NCBI GenBank assembly: GCA_023411375.1
Contig: JAEYOW010000031.1
Coordinates: forward strand, 1 to 35,003
From: Bacillota bacterium
GTDB taxonomy: Bacteria > Bacillota > Clostridia > Christensenellales > Aristaeellaceae
Length of the DNA: 35,003 nucleotides
Direction of reading: 5' to 3'
Shown here: one piece after another, positions 16,597 to 25,446 of the stretch
Position numbering within the stretch: position 1 is the first letter of the stretch
How the letters are laid out: every line of letters begins with the position of its first letter
Notes under the pieces: generated by a model
Database searches by the model: none
Told to the model about the DNA's origin: nothing
The model's input: only the letters and a program-made list of their open reading frames with translations
Translations under genes and position numbers: made by a program

Positions 16597-16641
16597 ATCG
16601 CCAAATCCCGCCTGCCGGGCGGAAGAGGGGCGGGCTGTGGC

Positions 16642-17532
16642 ATGCAATGCTGCGATATCGTTACGGACGATACGCTTCGCGAGCTGAAGGAACACGGCTC
16701 GGCGCGGTTTCCCTTTCAGCACTATCTGGACGACGTTACCCAGTTTCCGGCCGGGAGCATCGGCTGGCACTGGCACCGGGAGATGGAGCTGGTCACGGTG
16801 GAGCAAGGCGAGGCGTATTGCCTGTTGGGCAACACGCGCCTGCCGCTGAAGGACGGCGACGGCGTATTCATCAACTCCGGCGTCATACACAGCTTCGAGC
16901 TGTCAGCAAGCGCCAGACTTCCAAATATCCTGTTCGCGCCCGAGTTTATCGCGCCGGAGCACACCACCATCCATGAAAAGTTTGTGGCGCCCTTTTTGAC
17001 TTCCGACGTATCCCATCTGGCGCTGCGCGGGGCCGTGCCGAACCACCGGGCCGTCCTTGACCACCTTTTGGAAATCTGCCGGATATCCAAGGGAAGCGGC
17101 CCGGCGCGCGAGCTGGATATCCATGCCGGAGTCTGCCGCGCCTGGTCGCTGCTTTACGGCCTGTTGGGCGAGATGGTCACCATCGGCAAGGCCGGCAGCT
17201 CCATGCTCACGCAGGCCCGCCTGCGGCGGATGCTTCGGTTTATGGAAGCGCATTATCCAGAAAAGATCATGCTGGAAGACATCGCCCAGGCGGCGAGCGT
17301 CAGCAAAAGCGAGGCGCTACGCTGCTTTAAAACCACCGTGGGCGCCTCTCCTGTGGAGTACCTGAACCGCTACCGGCTTCACTGTGCCACGGCGCTGCTT
17401 TGCGCGACCGAAAACACGGTAACGGATATTGCCGCCGCTGTCGGCTTTGACAGCGTGGGCTATTTCGACCGGGTTTTTAAAAAGGAATTCGGCATGAGTC
17501 CAAAGGCGTTTCGCCGTTCGGACCGCAGCTGA
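16642..17532 (+). CDS. AraC-family transcriptional regulator with cupin sensor domain
   Basis: 296 residues. The N-terminal cupin fold has GWHWHREMELVTVEQGEAYCLLGN and DGDGVFINSGVIHSFEL, typical of AraC-type sugar sensors. The C-terminal ~100 residues carry two helix-turn-helix units: MLEDIAQAASVSKSEALRCFKTTVGASPVEYLNRYRL and VTDIAAAVGFDSVGYFDRVFKKEFGMSPKAFR. ATG 16642 is chosen because the longer frame starts at the -35 box itself; a loose GAGGGG lies upstream. It heads an operon with a response regulator that has the same type of DNA-binding domain, so two AraC-type outputs are encoded together. Targets could be this operon, mgl, or both. Confidence 0.87.
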   Translation: MQCCDIVTDDTLRELKEHGSARFPFQHYLDDVTQFPAGSIGWHWHREMELVTVEQGEAYCLLGNTRLPLKDGDGVFINSGVIHSFELSASARLPNILFAPEFIAPEHTTIHEKFVAPFLTSDVSHLALRGAVPNHRAVLDHLLEICRISKGSGPARELDIHAGVCRAWSLLYGLLGEMVTIGKAGSSMLTQARLRRMLRFMEAHYPEKIMLEDIAQAASVSKSEALRCFKTTVGASPVEYLNRYRLHCATALLCATENTVTDIAAAVGFDSVGYFDRVFKKEFGMSPKAFRRSDRS

Positions 17533-17583
17533 CAGCCCGGTGGAAAGCGCGCCCATCTGATAGCTTAACCAAGGAGGAACCTC

Positions 17584-19191
17584 ATGTACAAGCTGATTTT
17601 AGCGGATGACGAGGCGGAAATCCGCCAGGGCCTCAAGGAGGTCGTTCCCTTTGAGGAGCTGGGCTTCACCGTCGTAGGCGAAGCGGCCAACGGCGTGGAA
17701 GCGCTTCAGCTGTGCGAGCAGCTGGAACCCGACCTGCTCATCACCGATATCCGCATGCCTCTGCTGGACGGGCTCACCCTTTGCCGGCGCGTTCGGGAGG
17801 CGCTGCCCGCGGCGCAATTCATCATTCTAAGCGGCTATGACGATTTTGAATACGCGCGGCAGGCCATTGAGGTCAAAACCATGGGGTATCTGCTCAAGCC
17901 CATTTCCTCCGCCGAATTCTCCTCGGTGCTCAGCGACGCGAAGGCCAGCCTGGACGAGGAGTTTGGAAAGCGCCGGGACGTCAGGCGGCTCAGGGAATAT
18001 TTCCACGAAAGCCTTCCCTTGCTTCGCGAAATGCTGCTGAGCTCGCTGCTTTCCGGCGATGTGACCACCGAGCGTGCCATGGAAGGCGCGGTAAAATATG
18101 GCGACGACCTGCGCGCGGGCGGGTACGCGGTAGCGCTTATCCGTCTGGGCGAGGATGGGGACGCTTCCGGCATCGCGGACCCGGAGCTTCGCCTGTTCGC
18201 CGTTAAAAACATTTTAAACGAGGCTTTACAGGAGCGCGCGCATGAATACCGCTTTTACCTTTTTATGCACAACGGCATGCTTGCCATTCTGTTTTTGCTG
18301 GATAAGCCGGACGAGGCCGCCTTCGCGCACTGCGTATGCCATCTGGACGAGGCGCGCAAGACCGTCTGGCACTATTTGAGCTGCCCGCTGCACATTGGCG
18401 TAAGCGCGCCGTGCGTGGAGCTTGGCCGAATTCCCACGGCTGCGCGGCAGGCGCACGGCGCGATGGATCAAAGCGTGCTGAGCGGTCAGGCGCAGGTGCT
18501 CTTAATCACCGACCTTCAGCCGGACAGCGGTCGCCAGCTGAGCGCGGACGATTTGCAGCTGCGCAGGCTTATGAACAGCATCAAGGCGGGTGACGACGAA
18601 CAGGCTGGATTGGCGCTTGCGGACCTGATGGACGCCTGCCGCCGTAACCGTCCCAATCCCCGGGACTGGCAGGCCTATCTTTTGGAAATTTTTATGTGCT
18701 ATATGCGGGTGATTTCCGATCTGGCGCTTGCCCGTGAAGCCCTTGACAGCCGGATGGACCGCCTAACGCAGGTTATTTTGAAAACATGCCCTTCCGTGGA
18801 CGACGCACAGGACGAGCTCGGCGCTTTTCTTCAGGCGCTTTTGGAAGAGGCGGACAATCACCGCAAAACCTCCAGCCGCCTGCTGGCGAGCGAGGCGGAG
18901 CAGTATTTGCAGCAAAACTACGCCCAGGCGGATATCACCATGGAAAGGCTGTGCCTGCATCTGCATATTTCCCCGTCCTATTTCAGCATGGTCTTTAAAA
19001 AGGAGACAAAAAAGACCTTTCATCAATACCTGACCGAGCTGCGCATGGATAGGGCGCTAACGCTGCTTAGCTCCACAGAGCTTAAAACCGCCCAAATTGC
19101 CGAGCGGGTCGGCCTGCCCGACCCCAGCTATTTCAGCTATTGTTTTAAAAAGCACTTCGGCTACCCACCCTCCAGAGCCAGGGGAAAGTGA
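17584..19191 (+). CDS. YesN-type response regulator (REC + AraC-type DNA-binding domain)
   Basis: 535 residues. The receiver domain (1-120) has acidic pocket residues ADDE, phosphoacceptor D55 in LLITDIRMP, and K105 in GYLLKPIS. A ~300-residue middle region of YesN type follows. The C-terminal ~100 residues are an AraC-type pair of helix-turn-helices (ITMERLCLHLHISPSYFSMVFKKE and KTAQIAERVGLPDPSYFSYCFKKHFGYPP). ATG 17584 is preceded by AAGGAGGAACCTC. The gene is followed after 25 bp by its kinase. Such regulators usually activate nearby carbohydrate-uptake genes, here most likely the mgl-type importer. Confidence 0.93.
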   Translation: MYKLILADDEAEIRQGLKEVVPFEELGFTVVGEAANGVEALQLCEQLEPDLLITDIRMPLLDGLTLCRRVREALPAAQFIILSGYDDFEYARQAIEVKTMGYLLKPISSAEFSSVLSDAKASLDEEFGKRRDVRRLREYFHESLPLLREMLLSSLLSGDVTTERAMEGAVKYGDDLRAGGYAVALIRLGEDGDASGIADPELRLFAVKNILNEALQERAHEYRFYLFMHNGMLAILFLLDKPDEAAFAHCVCHLDEARKTVWHYLSCPLHIGVSAPCVELGRIPTAARQAHGAMDQSVLSGQAQVLLITDLQPDSGRQLSADDLQLRRLMNSIKAGDDEQAGLALADLMDACRRNRPNPRDWQAYLLEIFMCYMRVISDLALAREALDSRMDRLTQVILKTCPSVDDAQDELGAFLQALLEEADNHRKTSSRLLASEAEQYLQQNYAQADITMERLCLHLHISPSYFSMVFKKETKKTFHQYLTELRMDRALTLLSSTELKTAQIAERVGLPDPSYFSYCFKKHFGYPPSRARGK

Positions 19192-19216
19192 AGCCCCACA
19201 AAAGGAGCGGAGTTGC

Positions 19217-20956
19217 ATGAAAAGGGCGCGCGGCAACGGCTACAGTCTGCAAAATATCCTGATGACGGCATTCCTCACCTGTATGGGCGTGCTGCTTTTG
19301 TTCGTGCTGCTTACCCTTGTGCCCCGCATCAGCCAGCTGCTGCAGCAAAACGCGGTCGAGCGCACCAAGGAAACCGTGCTGCAAAGCGTTTCCTCGCTGG
19401 ATATCTATATTGACAACATGCTCTCCACGCTTCATTTCGCCTCCTCCCAGCTATCCGGAAGGCCGGAGGAAACCGACGAGGCGCAGCTTTCGCGTTTGCT
19501 TTTGATGCAGCAAAGCCGTACCGACATCGTCACCCTCGCCTTTTTTGCGCAGGACGGCTCGCTGCGCTACGGAACGGGCGGCGGTTTGCGCCTGCCCGCC
19601 TCGGAGGTGCGCGCGAGCGAATGGTTTCAAAAGGCGCTGGAGTGGCAGGGGACCGTCACCTATTTTTCCACCCCGCATGTACAGCAGCTGTTTGAAAACC
19701 AGCGCTCGCTGGTGGTAACCATGGCGCGCCGGCTGGATTACATGCAGGACGGCCAATGGCATACGGGCGTGCTTTTAATGGATATCGACTACAACGCCTT
19801 CAGCGGCGTCGTCAACGGCATATCGCTTGGCGCAAGCGGTTACGCCTATTTGATGGACGAGCAGGGCGCGCTGATCTGCCATCCGCGCCTCCAGCTGATT
19901 TACCAGCACCTGGCCGAGGAAAACCGCACCGCGGCGCTTGAGCAGATCGTCGGCGTCGCGCGGGACCGCGAGGACGGCCGCGAGCGGGTGCTCATCATCA
20001 CCACGGTGGGGCAAACGCGCTGGCGTATGGTGGGCGTGGCCTATCTGGATGAGCTTTTCGCGTTGCAAAACAGCTTCATCCGCATCCTTTCCGTCGTACT
20101 GGGCTGCGCGGCGCTTTTGTCCATCGCGTCGGCCACGCTGATGGCCTACTGGGTAACGCGCCCCATCCGCCACCTGGAGCACAAGATGCACAAGGTTCAG
20201 GCCGGCGACCTGAACGTGACCATCACCGAAAAGGGCTTTCGTGAAATCCGCGCCGTATCCTCGGCGTTTAACCATATGTTGGAGCAAATCCGCATGCTGA
20301 TGGCCCGCGTGGTGCGCGAGCAGGAAACCAAGCGGCTGCATGAGCTCAACGCATTACAGGCGCAAATCAACCCGCACTTTCTGTACAACACGCTGGATTC
20401 CATCGTCTGGATGGAGGAGCGCGGGCGCAGCAAGGAAGCCATCACCATGGTGCTGGCGCTTGCCAAGCTGTTTCGAATCTCCATCAGCAAGGGCAGGCGT
20501 TTTATCACCGTGCGCGAGGAGCTGGAGCATGTACGCAATTACCTGATCATTCAAAAAATGCGTTTCAGGGATAAGTTTACTTATGAAATTGAAGCGGAGG
20601 AGGAGGCGCTGCCCGAGCGCACCGTTAAGCTGATCGTGCAGCCGCTGGTGGAAAATTGCATCAACCACGCCATTGACGAGGCGCAGGGCACGGAGCTGCA
20701 TATCGACATCCGCGCATGGGTCGAGGAAAAAGACCTGTTTTTCTCTGTGGCGGACGACGGGGTAGGCATCCGGGAGGACCTGCTGCCCACGCTTTTGACC
20801 ACCTCGACCGGGCAAAGCGGCATCGGGCTTAAAAACGTGCACGAGCGCATCCAGCTCACCTATGGAATCGGCTACGGCCTGAGCATCGAAAGCGTGGAGG
20901 ACGAGGGAACCACGATCACCATACGCATTCCGCGCGGTTGGGAGGAAAAGCAATGA
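19217..20956 (+). CDS. YesM/LytS-type sensor histidine kinase
   Basis: 579 residues, membrane bound. TM1 is about 14-36, an extracellular Cache-like sensor runs about 40-285, and TM2 is about 288-310, then HAMP (VTRPIRHLEHKMHKVQAGDLNV). The phosphoacceptor H387 is in ALQAQINPHFLYNTLDSI, the His_kinase (YesM) motif. N box VENCINHAI, D box DDGVGI and G box SGIGLKNVHERI complete the ATPase domain. ATG 19217 has AAAGGAGCGG upstream. Its stop overlaps the next start by four bases (ATGA), tying it to the binding-protein-like gene. The extracellular part could read ligand directly or through the exported binding proteins encoded next. Confidence 0.93.
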   Translation: MKRARGNGYSLQNILMTAFLTCMGVLLLFVLLTLVPRISQLLQQNAVERTKETVLQSVSSLDIYIDNMLSTLHFASSQLSGRPEETDEAQLSRLLLMQQSRTDIVTLAFFAQDGSLRYGTGGGLRLPASEVRASEWFQKALEWQGTVTYFSTPHVQQLFENQRSLVVTMARRLDYMQDGQWHTGVLLMDIDYNAFSGVVNGISLGASGYAYLMDEQGALICHPRLQLIYQHLAEENRTAALEQIVGVARDREDGRERVLIITTVGQTRWRMVGVAYLDELFALQNSFIRILSVVLGCAALLSIASATLMAYWVTRPIRHLEHKMHKVQAGDLNVTITEKGFREIRAVSSAFNHMLEQIRMLMARVVREQETKRLHELNALQAQINPHFLYNTLDSIVWMEERGRSKEAITMVLALAKLFRISISKGRRFITVREELEHVRNYLIIQKMRFRDKFTYEIEAEEEALPERTVKLIVQPLVENCINHAIDEAQGTELHIDIRAWVEEKDLFFSVADDGVGIREDLLPTLLTTSTGQSGIGLKNVHERIQLTYGIGYGLSIESVEDEGTTITIRIPRGWEEKQ

Positions 20957-21825
20957 AGCGGCCAATTATCATCAGCGTCGTGTGTGTGGCGGCGGCGGTA
21001 TTGCTGCTGCTTTGGGGCTTTGGCCAGACCGCGCCCGAGGCCGGCGGGGAGGCTGAGCGCTACGCGCTGGTCATTCGTGACGATACGGGCACCTTTCTGA
21101 TGCAGCTGCGCAAGGGCATGCAGGCGGCGGCGGACGAGGCCGGCGTGAGCCTGAGCGTAATCGGCCCCGGCGATCTTTCCACCTCCTCCAAATACAGCGC
21201 GCTGATGGTTCTGGCGGGTGTGGATTCCCCCAGGTTATCGGAATTTCCGACGCTGTATATCGGGCAAACCATGAAGGACGCCTGGTGCGTGCTTCATGGC
21301 GATAGCGGCACTGGCGTTCGGTTGATGGAGCGTGCGCTCGCGCTTGCTCCGCCCGGGCAAACCGTCCTGCTTGTGGACGGCGGAAACGCGCGCGCCGCCG
21401 CCCGCAGCGGCGCCGCGGAAGCCTTTGCCGGGACGCATGGCGTTCAGGTTATGGACTATGACACGGATGGGTTTACCCTGCCCCCCAACTGCGCCGCCGC
21501 TGTGGCCGCAAGCCCGCGGGCCACCCAGGCGCTTGCCGCCATGAAGCGTTCCGGCACGTTTGACGGGGCTGTTCTGGGGGTCGACACCGGCGACAGCCGC
21601 GTGGCCGACCTCGAGGACGGCGCCGTAACCGTAATGGCGCTTGATAACCCGTACGCCATGGGCTATCTCGCACTGCGCAAAGCGCGGGAGGGCGTGGCGC
21701 TGACGGCGGAGCAGCTCAGCGCCGGGTACTCGCCCGACCCCATTGTCGTGGACGCGCTGCTGGCCGATCAGCAGAATATGTACCTGCCGGAAAACGTCAA
21801 GCAGGTATTTCCGCTGCTTCAATAG
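20953..21825 (+). CDS. Membrane-anchored periplasmic-binding-like protein
   Basis: 290 residues. An N-terminal hydrophobic helix (IIISVVCVAAAVLLLLWGF, about 4-23) follows a short positive MKRP. No clear cleavage site is seen, so it may stay membrane-anchored. The rest resembles a divergent family 4 binding protein: ERYALVIRDDTGTFLMQLRKGMQAAADEAGV at the start of lobe 1, a FDGAVLGVDTGDSRVADL stretch and VMALDNPYAMGYLALRKAREG in lobe 2. The usual sugar-contact strands are poorly kept, and it is shorter than typical binding proteins (~300-350). ATG 20953 has GGAGGAAAAGCA ahead and overlaps the kinase stop. Position and coupling suggest a kinase accessory protein rather than a transport component; that is inference. 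Confidence 0.68.
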   Translation: MKRPIIISVVCVAAAVLLLLWGFGQTAPEAGGEAERYALVIRDDTGTFLMQLRKGMQAAADEAGVSLSVIGPGDLSTSSKYSALMVLAGVDSPRLSEFPTLYIGQTMKDAWCVLHGDSGTGVRLMERALALAPPGQTVLLVDGGNARAAARSGAAEAFAGTHGVQVMDYDTDGFTLPPNCAAAVAASPRATQALAAMKRSGTFDGAVLGVDTGDSRVADLEDGAVTVMALDNPYAMGYLALRKAREGVALTAEQLSAGYSPDPIVVDALLADQQNMYLPENVKQVFPLLQ

Positions 21826-21850
21826 CGATATTACCCGGAGGTGGCTTATC

Positions 21851-22834
21851 ATGCGACGGTTCCTGCCGCTTTTTCTGTGCCTGCTGCTCCTGCCCGCCGC
21901 CGCGCTTGCGCAGGGGCAGGCCGTGACGCTTGGCGTATGCATTTATAACGGCGACGATACCTTTATGGCCAGCGTGCTCAAGGTGATTCAAAACGAGGCG
22001 CGCGGCAGGGCGACGCTATCTGTTTGCGACGGACAGAACGACCAGAATTTGCAAAACGACCAGATTGAGGCGTTGCTTAAAAGCGGCGTAAACGCGCTGA
22101 TCATCAACCCGGTGGACCGCACGGCCGCCATCTATCAGCTGCAAATGGCCATGCAATATGATACGCCCGTTGTGCTTATCAACCGCGAGCCGATTCGCGA
22201 GGATTTATCCATTTACGCCCAGGCCTACTACGTGGGTATCGACCCTAAGCAGCAGGGGCTGCTGGCGGGCCGTCTCGCCGCCGATTACTTTCTTGCGCAC
22301 CCGGAGGCGGACAGCAACGGCGACGGGAAGATGCAGCTTGTGCTGTTCCGCGGCGAGCCGGGGCATCAGGATGCCGAACTGCGTTCGTTTTACGCCATCC
22401 GCGCGCTTCAGGACGCGGGGGTGGCGCTGGACGTGTTGAGCGAGGAGGTCGCCATGTGGGAGCGGACGCAGGCGCAGGAGCGCATGTCCGTGCTGCTTAA
22501 CGCCTACCCCAACCGCATTGAGTGCGTGATCGCCAACAACGACGACATGGCGCTGGGCGCGATCGACGCGTTGAAGGCGGCGGGTTATTTTTCAGGCGGG
22601 CGTTATATGCCCGTCCTGGGCAACGACGCCACCCTCCCGGCGTTGGAGGCCCTGCTGCAGGGCTCGCTGTATGCCACGGTTTCCAACAACGCCGAGCAGC
22701 AGGGCAGCGCGGCCCTTACCCTGGCCATGCTGCTTGCGACCGGTGAAGCCGTCACGCCGGAAAACTTCCCCTATCAGATGGAGGGGAAGTTCGTATACAT
22801 CAACAGCAGCTATTACCGGACGGAACAAAAATAA
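21851..22834 (+). CDS. MglB-like sugar-binding protein of the sensor operon
   Basis: 327 residues. A signal peptide (RRFLPLFLCLLLLPAAALA) is probably cut after ALA; the cysteine is not in a lipobox context. The mature protein is a galactose-binding family 4 receptor: TLGVCIYNGDDTFM, INPVDRTAAIYQ, TPVVLINREP and CVIANNDDMALGAIDALKAAG. DSNGDGKMQ (154-162) matches the MglB calcium loop. GGAGGTG precedes ATG 21851. It has no permease partner in this operon but is a paralogue of the mglB gene 6.6 kb away. It could be a dedicated sensor of the same sugar, feeding the kinase, as shown for XylFII with LytS in Clostridium beijerinckii, or a spare receptor for the MglAC importer. Confidence 0.85.
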   Translation: MRRFLPLFLCLLLLPAAALAQGQAVTLGVCIYNGDDTFMASVLKVIQNEARGRATLSVCDGQNDQNLQNDQIEALLKSGVNALIINPVDRTAAIYQLQMAMQYDTPVVLINREPIREDLSIYAQAYYVGIDPKQQGLLAGRLAADYFLAHPEADSNGDGKMQLVLFRGEPGHQDAELRSFYAIRALQDAGVALDVLSEEVAMWERTQAQERMSVLLNAYPNRIECVIANNDDMALGAIDALKAAGYFSGGRYMPVLGNDATLPALEALLQGSLYATVSNNAEQQGSAALTLAMLLATGEAVTPENFPYQMEGKFVYINSSYYRTEQK

Positions 22835-22847
22835 CCCCTTGCCGTCC

Positions 22848-22900
22848 AAAAAGGGAAAGGAAGGCCTCGCCCCGAAGCGCGGGCCTTCCTCTCCCTTTAA
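22848..22900. terminator. Bidirectional terminator between convergent operons
   Basis: A long stem (AAAGGGAAAGGAAGGCC at about 22849-22866 with GGCCTTCCTCTCCCTTT at 22882-22898) with A and T tracts on its two sides lies between the sensor-operon stop (22834) and the GH51 stop (22914). It can serve both strands. Confidence 0.8.
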
Positions 22901-22913
22901 AGCACTTGATTCT

Positions 22914-24425
22914 TTAAGCCTTTACAAGCCGGATTACGTTCCAGCTCAGTGCGGGCAGGATGATCTTCAGCCTGCCGCCGTCCACCGTGCCGCCCATGCC
23001 CTGAGCGGGCGCAACGTTCATCGGGTTATCCTCGGTGTTGACGGCCTTCACATCGTCATGATGGAGCACGATATGCCCGCCCGCACGCAAATCGCCAAAC
23101 GCGCGCAGATCGCACAGAAGCTCGATATCCTCCGTCATATCGCGGTTGACGGCAAATACAGTCACATTGCCCTCGTCGTCCAGAGTGGCGGTCGCGTCCA
23201 CCAGCGGCACCTTCTCATAATCGGAGCAATCGTATACCGGGCTTTGCACAAGCGGACGCAACGCGGTGCCGCGGCCAAAGGCCGAGGCGTGCATCAGCGG
23301 CCAGAAGATGGTCTGCGCCCACGCGCCGCCACCGTTTCGCGTCATGATGGGCGCGATGACGTTAACCAGCTGCGCAAGGCAGGCGACCTTCACGCGGTCG
23401 GCGTTGCGCAGGAAGGTGATAAGCATGCTGCCCACCAGCAGCGCGTCCTCAAAGTTATAAATATCCTCCAGAAGGGGCAGGGCGCGGTTCCACTTGTCGC
23501 GCTTCCAGACCTCCTGGTCCTGCTCGTTGGAGTGGTACCAGACGTTCCACTCGTCAAAGCTAAGGTTCAGCTTTTTGCGAAGGTGCTTTTTGCCGCCCAC
23601 CGCGTCGCAGATGGAAACGACGGTCTTGATGAAGTCGTCCAGGTCCATGCTGCGGGCGAGGAAATCCGGCGTCTGGTTGGACTTGTTGCCATAGTAGCGG
23701 TGCAGCGAGACGTAATCCACATGCTCGTAGCACTCGTCCAGCATCTGGTATTCCCAACTGCCGAAGGTGGGCATGTCGTGCGCGGCACTGCCGCAGGCCA
23801 CCAGCTCGATAGAGGGGTCCACCCATTTCATGACCTTGGCGGCCTCGTTGGCGGCGCGTCCGTATTCATAGGCGGTCTTATGGCAAATCTGCCACGGACC
23901 GTCCATCTCGTTGCCCAGGCACCAGAGCTTGATGCCAAGCGGCTCCCTCGCGCCGTTTTTGATGCGCAGGTCGCTATAATAGCTGCCGCCCGGATGATTG
24001 GCGTATTCCACGACGTTTCGCGCCGCGTCCGGGCCGCGCGTGCCCAGATTGACGGCGTACATCATCTCGGTATCGGCCTTTTTGCACCAGTCCGCGAACT
24101 CATGCAGGCCCACCTCGTTGGTCTCGGTGGTAAACCAGGCAAGATCCAGCCTGTGGGGACGCTGCGCGCGCGGGCCCACGCTGTCCTCCCAGTTAAAGCC
24201 GCTGACGAAATTGCCACCCGGATAGCGCACCACAGGCACGTTCAGCTTGCGAACGAGGTCGATCACGTCCCGGCGAAAGCCGTTTTCATCCGCGGTGGGA
24301 TGATCCGGCTCGTAGATGCCGCCGTAAACCGCACGCCCCAGATGTTCGATAAAGGAACCGTAAATGCGCTTGTCGATTTTACCGATCGTAAAATCCCGAT
24401 CCATGATCATGGTCGCTGTTTTCAT
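22914..24425 (-). CDS. abfA: GH51 alpha-L-arabinofuranosidase
   Basis: 503 residues, normal length. It releases terminal arabinofuranose from arabinan, arabinoxylan or short oligosaccharides. The acid/base glutamate is E173 in WCLGNEMDG, and the nucleophile is E292 in LSFDEWNVWY, the spacing seen in known GH51 enzymes. RYPGGNFVSGFNWEDSVGP near the N-terminus is also diagnostic. The C-terminal ~130 residues form the usual beta-sandwich. There is no signal peptide, so it acts inside the cell on imported oligosaccharides, which fits the AraNPQ-like importer just upstream. ATG 24425 has AAGGGG 8 bases ahead; an in-frame TTG two codons earlier is less likely. It has its own consensus promoter. The gene name is used in the family sense. 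Confidence 0.94.
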   Translation of the reverse strand: MKTATMIMDRDFTIGKIDKRIYGSFIEHLGRAVYGGIYEPDHPTADENGFRRDVIDLVRKLNVPVVRYPGGNFVSGFNWEDSVGPRAQRPHRLDLAWFTTETNEVGLHEFADWCKKADTEMMYAVNLGTRGPDAARNVVEYANHPGGSYYSDLRIKNGAREPLGIKLWCLGNEMDGPWQICHKTAYEYGRAANEAAKVMKWVDPSIELVACGSAAHDMPTFGSWEYQMLDECYEHVDYVSLHRYYGNKSNQTPDFLARSMDLDDFIKTVVSICDAVGGKKHLRKKLNLSFDEWNVWYHSNEQDQEVWKRDKWNRALPLLEDIYNFEDALLVGSMLITFLRNADRVKVACLAQLVNVIAPIMTRNGGGAWAQTIFWPLMHASAFGRGTALRPLVQSPVYDCSDYEKVPLVDATATLDDEGNVTVFAVNRDMTEDIELLCDLRAFGDLRAGGHIVLHHDDVKAVNTEDNPMNVAPAQGMGGTVDGGRLKIILPALSWNVIRLVKA

Positions 24426-24451
24426 AAACAAAACCCCTTTATAAAAACATT

Positions 24452-24467
24452 ATTTGTATGTACATTT
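24452..24467 (+). promoter_or_regulatory. AraR-like operator word in the GH51 leader
   Basis: ATTTGTATGTACATTT agrees at most positions with the Bacillus AraR box as I recall it (ATTTGTnCGTACAAAT). It lies between the GH51 transcription start and start codon, a repressor position. The nearby regulator is LacI-type, so which protein binds is open. Confidence 0.4.
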
Positions 24468-24493
24468 CCACTATATCGAGTGTATTCTTGGTA

Positions 24494-24523
24494 ATTATAA
24501 CATTTAAAACAGGATTGTGTCAA
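24494..24523 (-). promoter_or_regulatory. Promoter of the GH51 gene
   Basis: Minus strand TTGACA (24523-24518), 18 bp, TATAAT (24499-24494): consensus boxes in an AT-rich gap after the permease stop. Transcription starts near 24487. Confidence 0.85.
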
Positions 24524-24534
24524 CCTCATTTCCG

Positions 24535-24550
24535 ATTTGTCCGTACTTTT
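24535..24550 (+). promoter_or_regulatory. Second AraR-like word upstream of the GH51 promoter
   Basis: ATTTGTCCGTACTTTT has one perfect half of the box and a poor second half. It sits 12 bp upstream of the GH51 -35 box and directly after the permease stop codon. Confidence 0.33.
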
Positions 24551-25444
24551 TTATCCTTTGACCGAACCGGCCGTCATGCCCTCAATAATAAACTTCTGCG
24601 CGCACAGGAATAAAAGCAAAAGCGGCAGAATAGCAAAGCATGAACCTGTGATCATCAAGTCGTAATTGTTGCCATAGGGCGACCACAGGGTGTTCAGACC
24701 GATGGGGATGGTGTATTTCTTCATGTCGGAAATCACAAGCATCGGCCACAGCAGGTTGTTCCATGCGCCCATGCCCACCAGCACCGCCATGGACGCATAG
24801 GCGGGCTTCATCACCGGCATGATGATGCGAAAGAAGATACCGTACTCGGTGCAGCCGTCCACGCGCCCGGCGTCCAGCAAATCGTAGGGCACGCCCTCCA
24901 AAAACTGACGGAAGAAGAAGATCGCGCTCATATTTGCCAGAAAGGGCAGCATTACGCCCGCGTAGCTGTTGCGCATGCCCATGGCGTTGATCTGCGTATA
25001 CATGGGCAGCATCAGGATTTCAAACGGAATCATCATCACCAGCAGCACGCACATAAAGCAGAAGTTCTTACCCCTAAACCTGTATTTTGAGAAGCCGTAC
25101 GCCACCATTGAGGATACAAGCAGCGTCAGCGTGCCCTGAACCAGCACGATGAGCAGGCTGTTGCCATACCAGATAAAATAATCGTGCGGCTGGTAAGCGC
25201 CGTCGCTCATGATGCCGGTAAACAGGTAGCGCCAGGCGCGCAGGTGAAGCTTATCGGGCGTGGGGTTAAGGTTGAGCCCGCTGATAAACAGCTCCGCGCC
25301 GCCCTTGAACGCGCCCAAAAGCAGGGCATACAGCGGAATCAAAATCAGCACCGCCAGCATGACAAAAAACACGGTCAGCGCGACGCGCGCGGGAAGGCTG
25401 TAGCCAAAGCGGCTGATTTTCTTGCTTTTTACAACCCGGATCAT
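24551..25444 (-). CDS. AraQ-like sugar ABC transporter permease
   Basis: 297 residues with six hydrophobic segments. The family 1 sugar permease coupling loop (EAA motif) is LLDAGRVDGCTEYGIFFRIIMPVMKPAYA, and the conserved late WNNLLWPMLVISDMKKYTIPIGL is present. It forms one half of the channel for oligosaccharide import together with the preceding gene. GGAGGCCTGAAC precedes ATG 25444, which starts 2 bp after the AraP-like stop. Last gene of the importer operon. Arabino-oligosaccharides are the likely cargo because of the GH51 neighbour; this is inferred from context, and no ATPase is encoded here. A shared MsmX-type ATPase elsewhere would be needed, as is usual for AraNPQ. Confidence 0.88.
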   Translation of the reverse strand: MIRVVKSKKISRFGYSLPARVALTVFFVMLAVLILIPLYALLLGAFKGGAELFISGLNLNPTPDKLHLRAWRYLFTGIMSDGAYQPHDYFIWYGNSLLIVLVQGTLTLLVSSMVAYGFSKYRFRGKNFCFMCVLLVMMIPFEILMLPMYTQINAMGMRNSYAGVMLPFLANMSAIFFFRQFLEGVPYDLLDAGRVDGCTEYGIFFRIIMPVMKPAYASMAVLVGMGAWNNLLWPMLVISDMKKYTIPIGLNTLWSPYGNNYDLMITGSCFAILPLLLLFLCAQKFIIEGMTAGSVKG

Positions 25445-25446
25445 GT

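Noticed and set aside
22671..24494. 607-codon plus-strand frame across the sensor-operon end and GH51 gene
   Set aside because: It crosses the bidirectional terminator and lies antisense to a complete GH51 enzyme with both catalytic glutamates.
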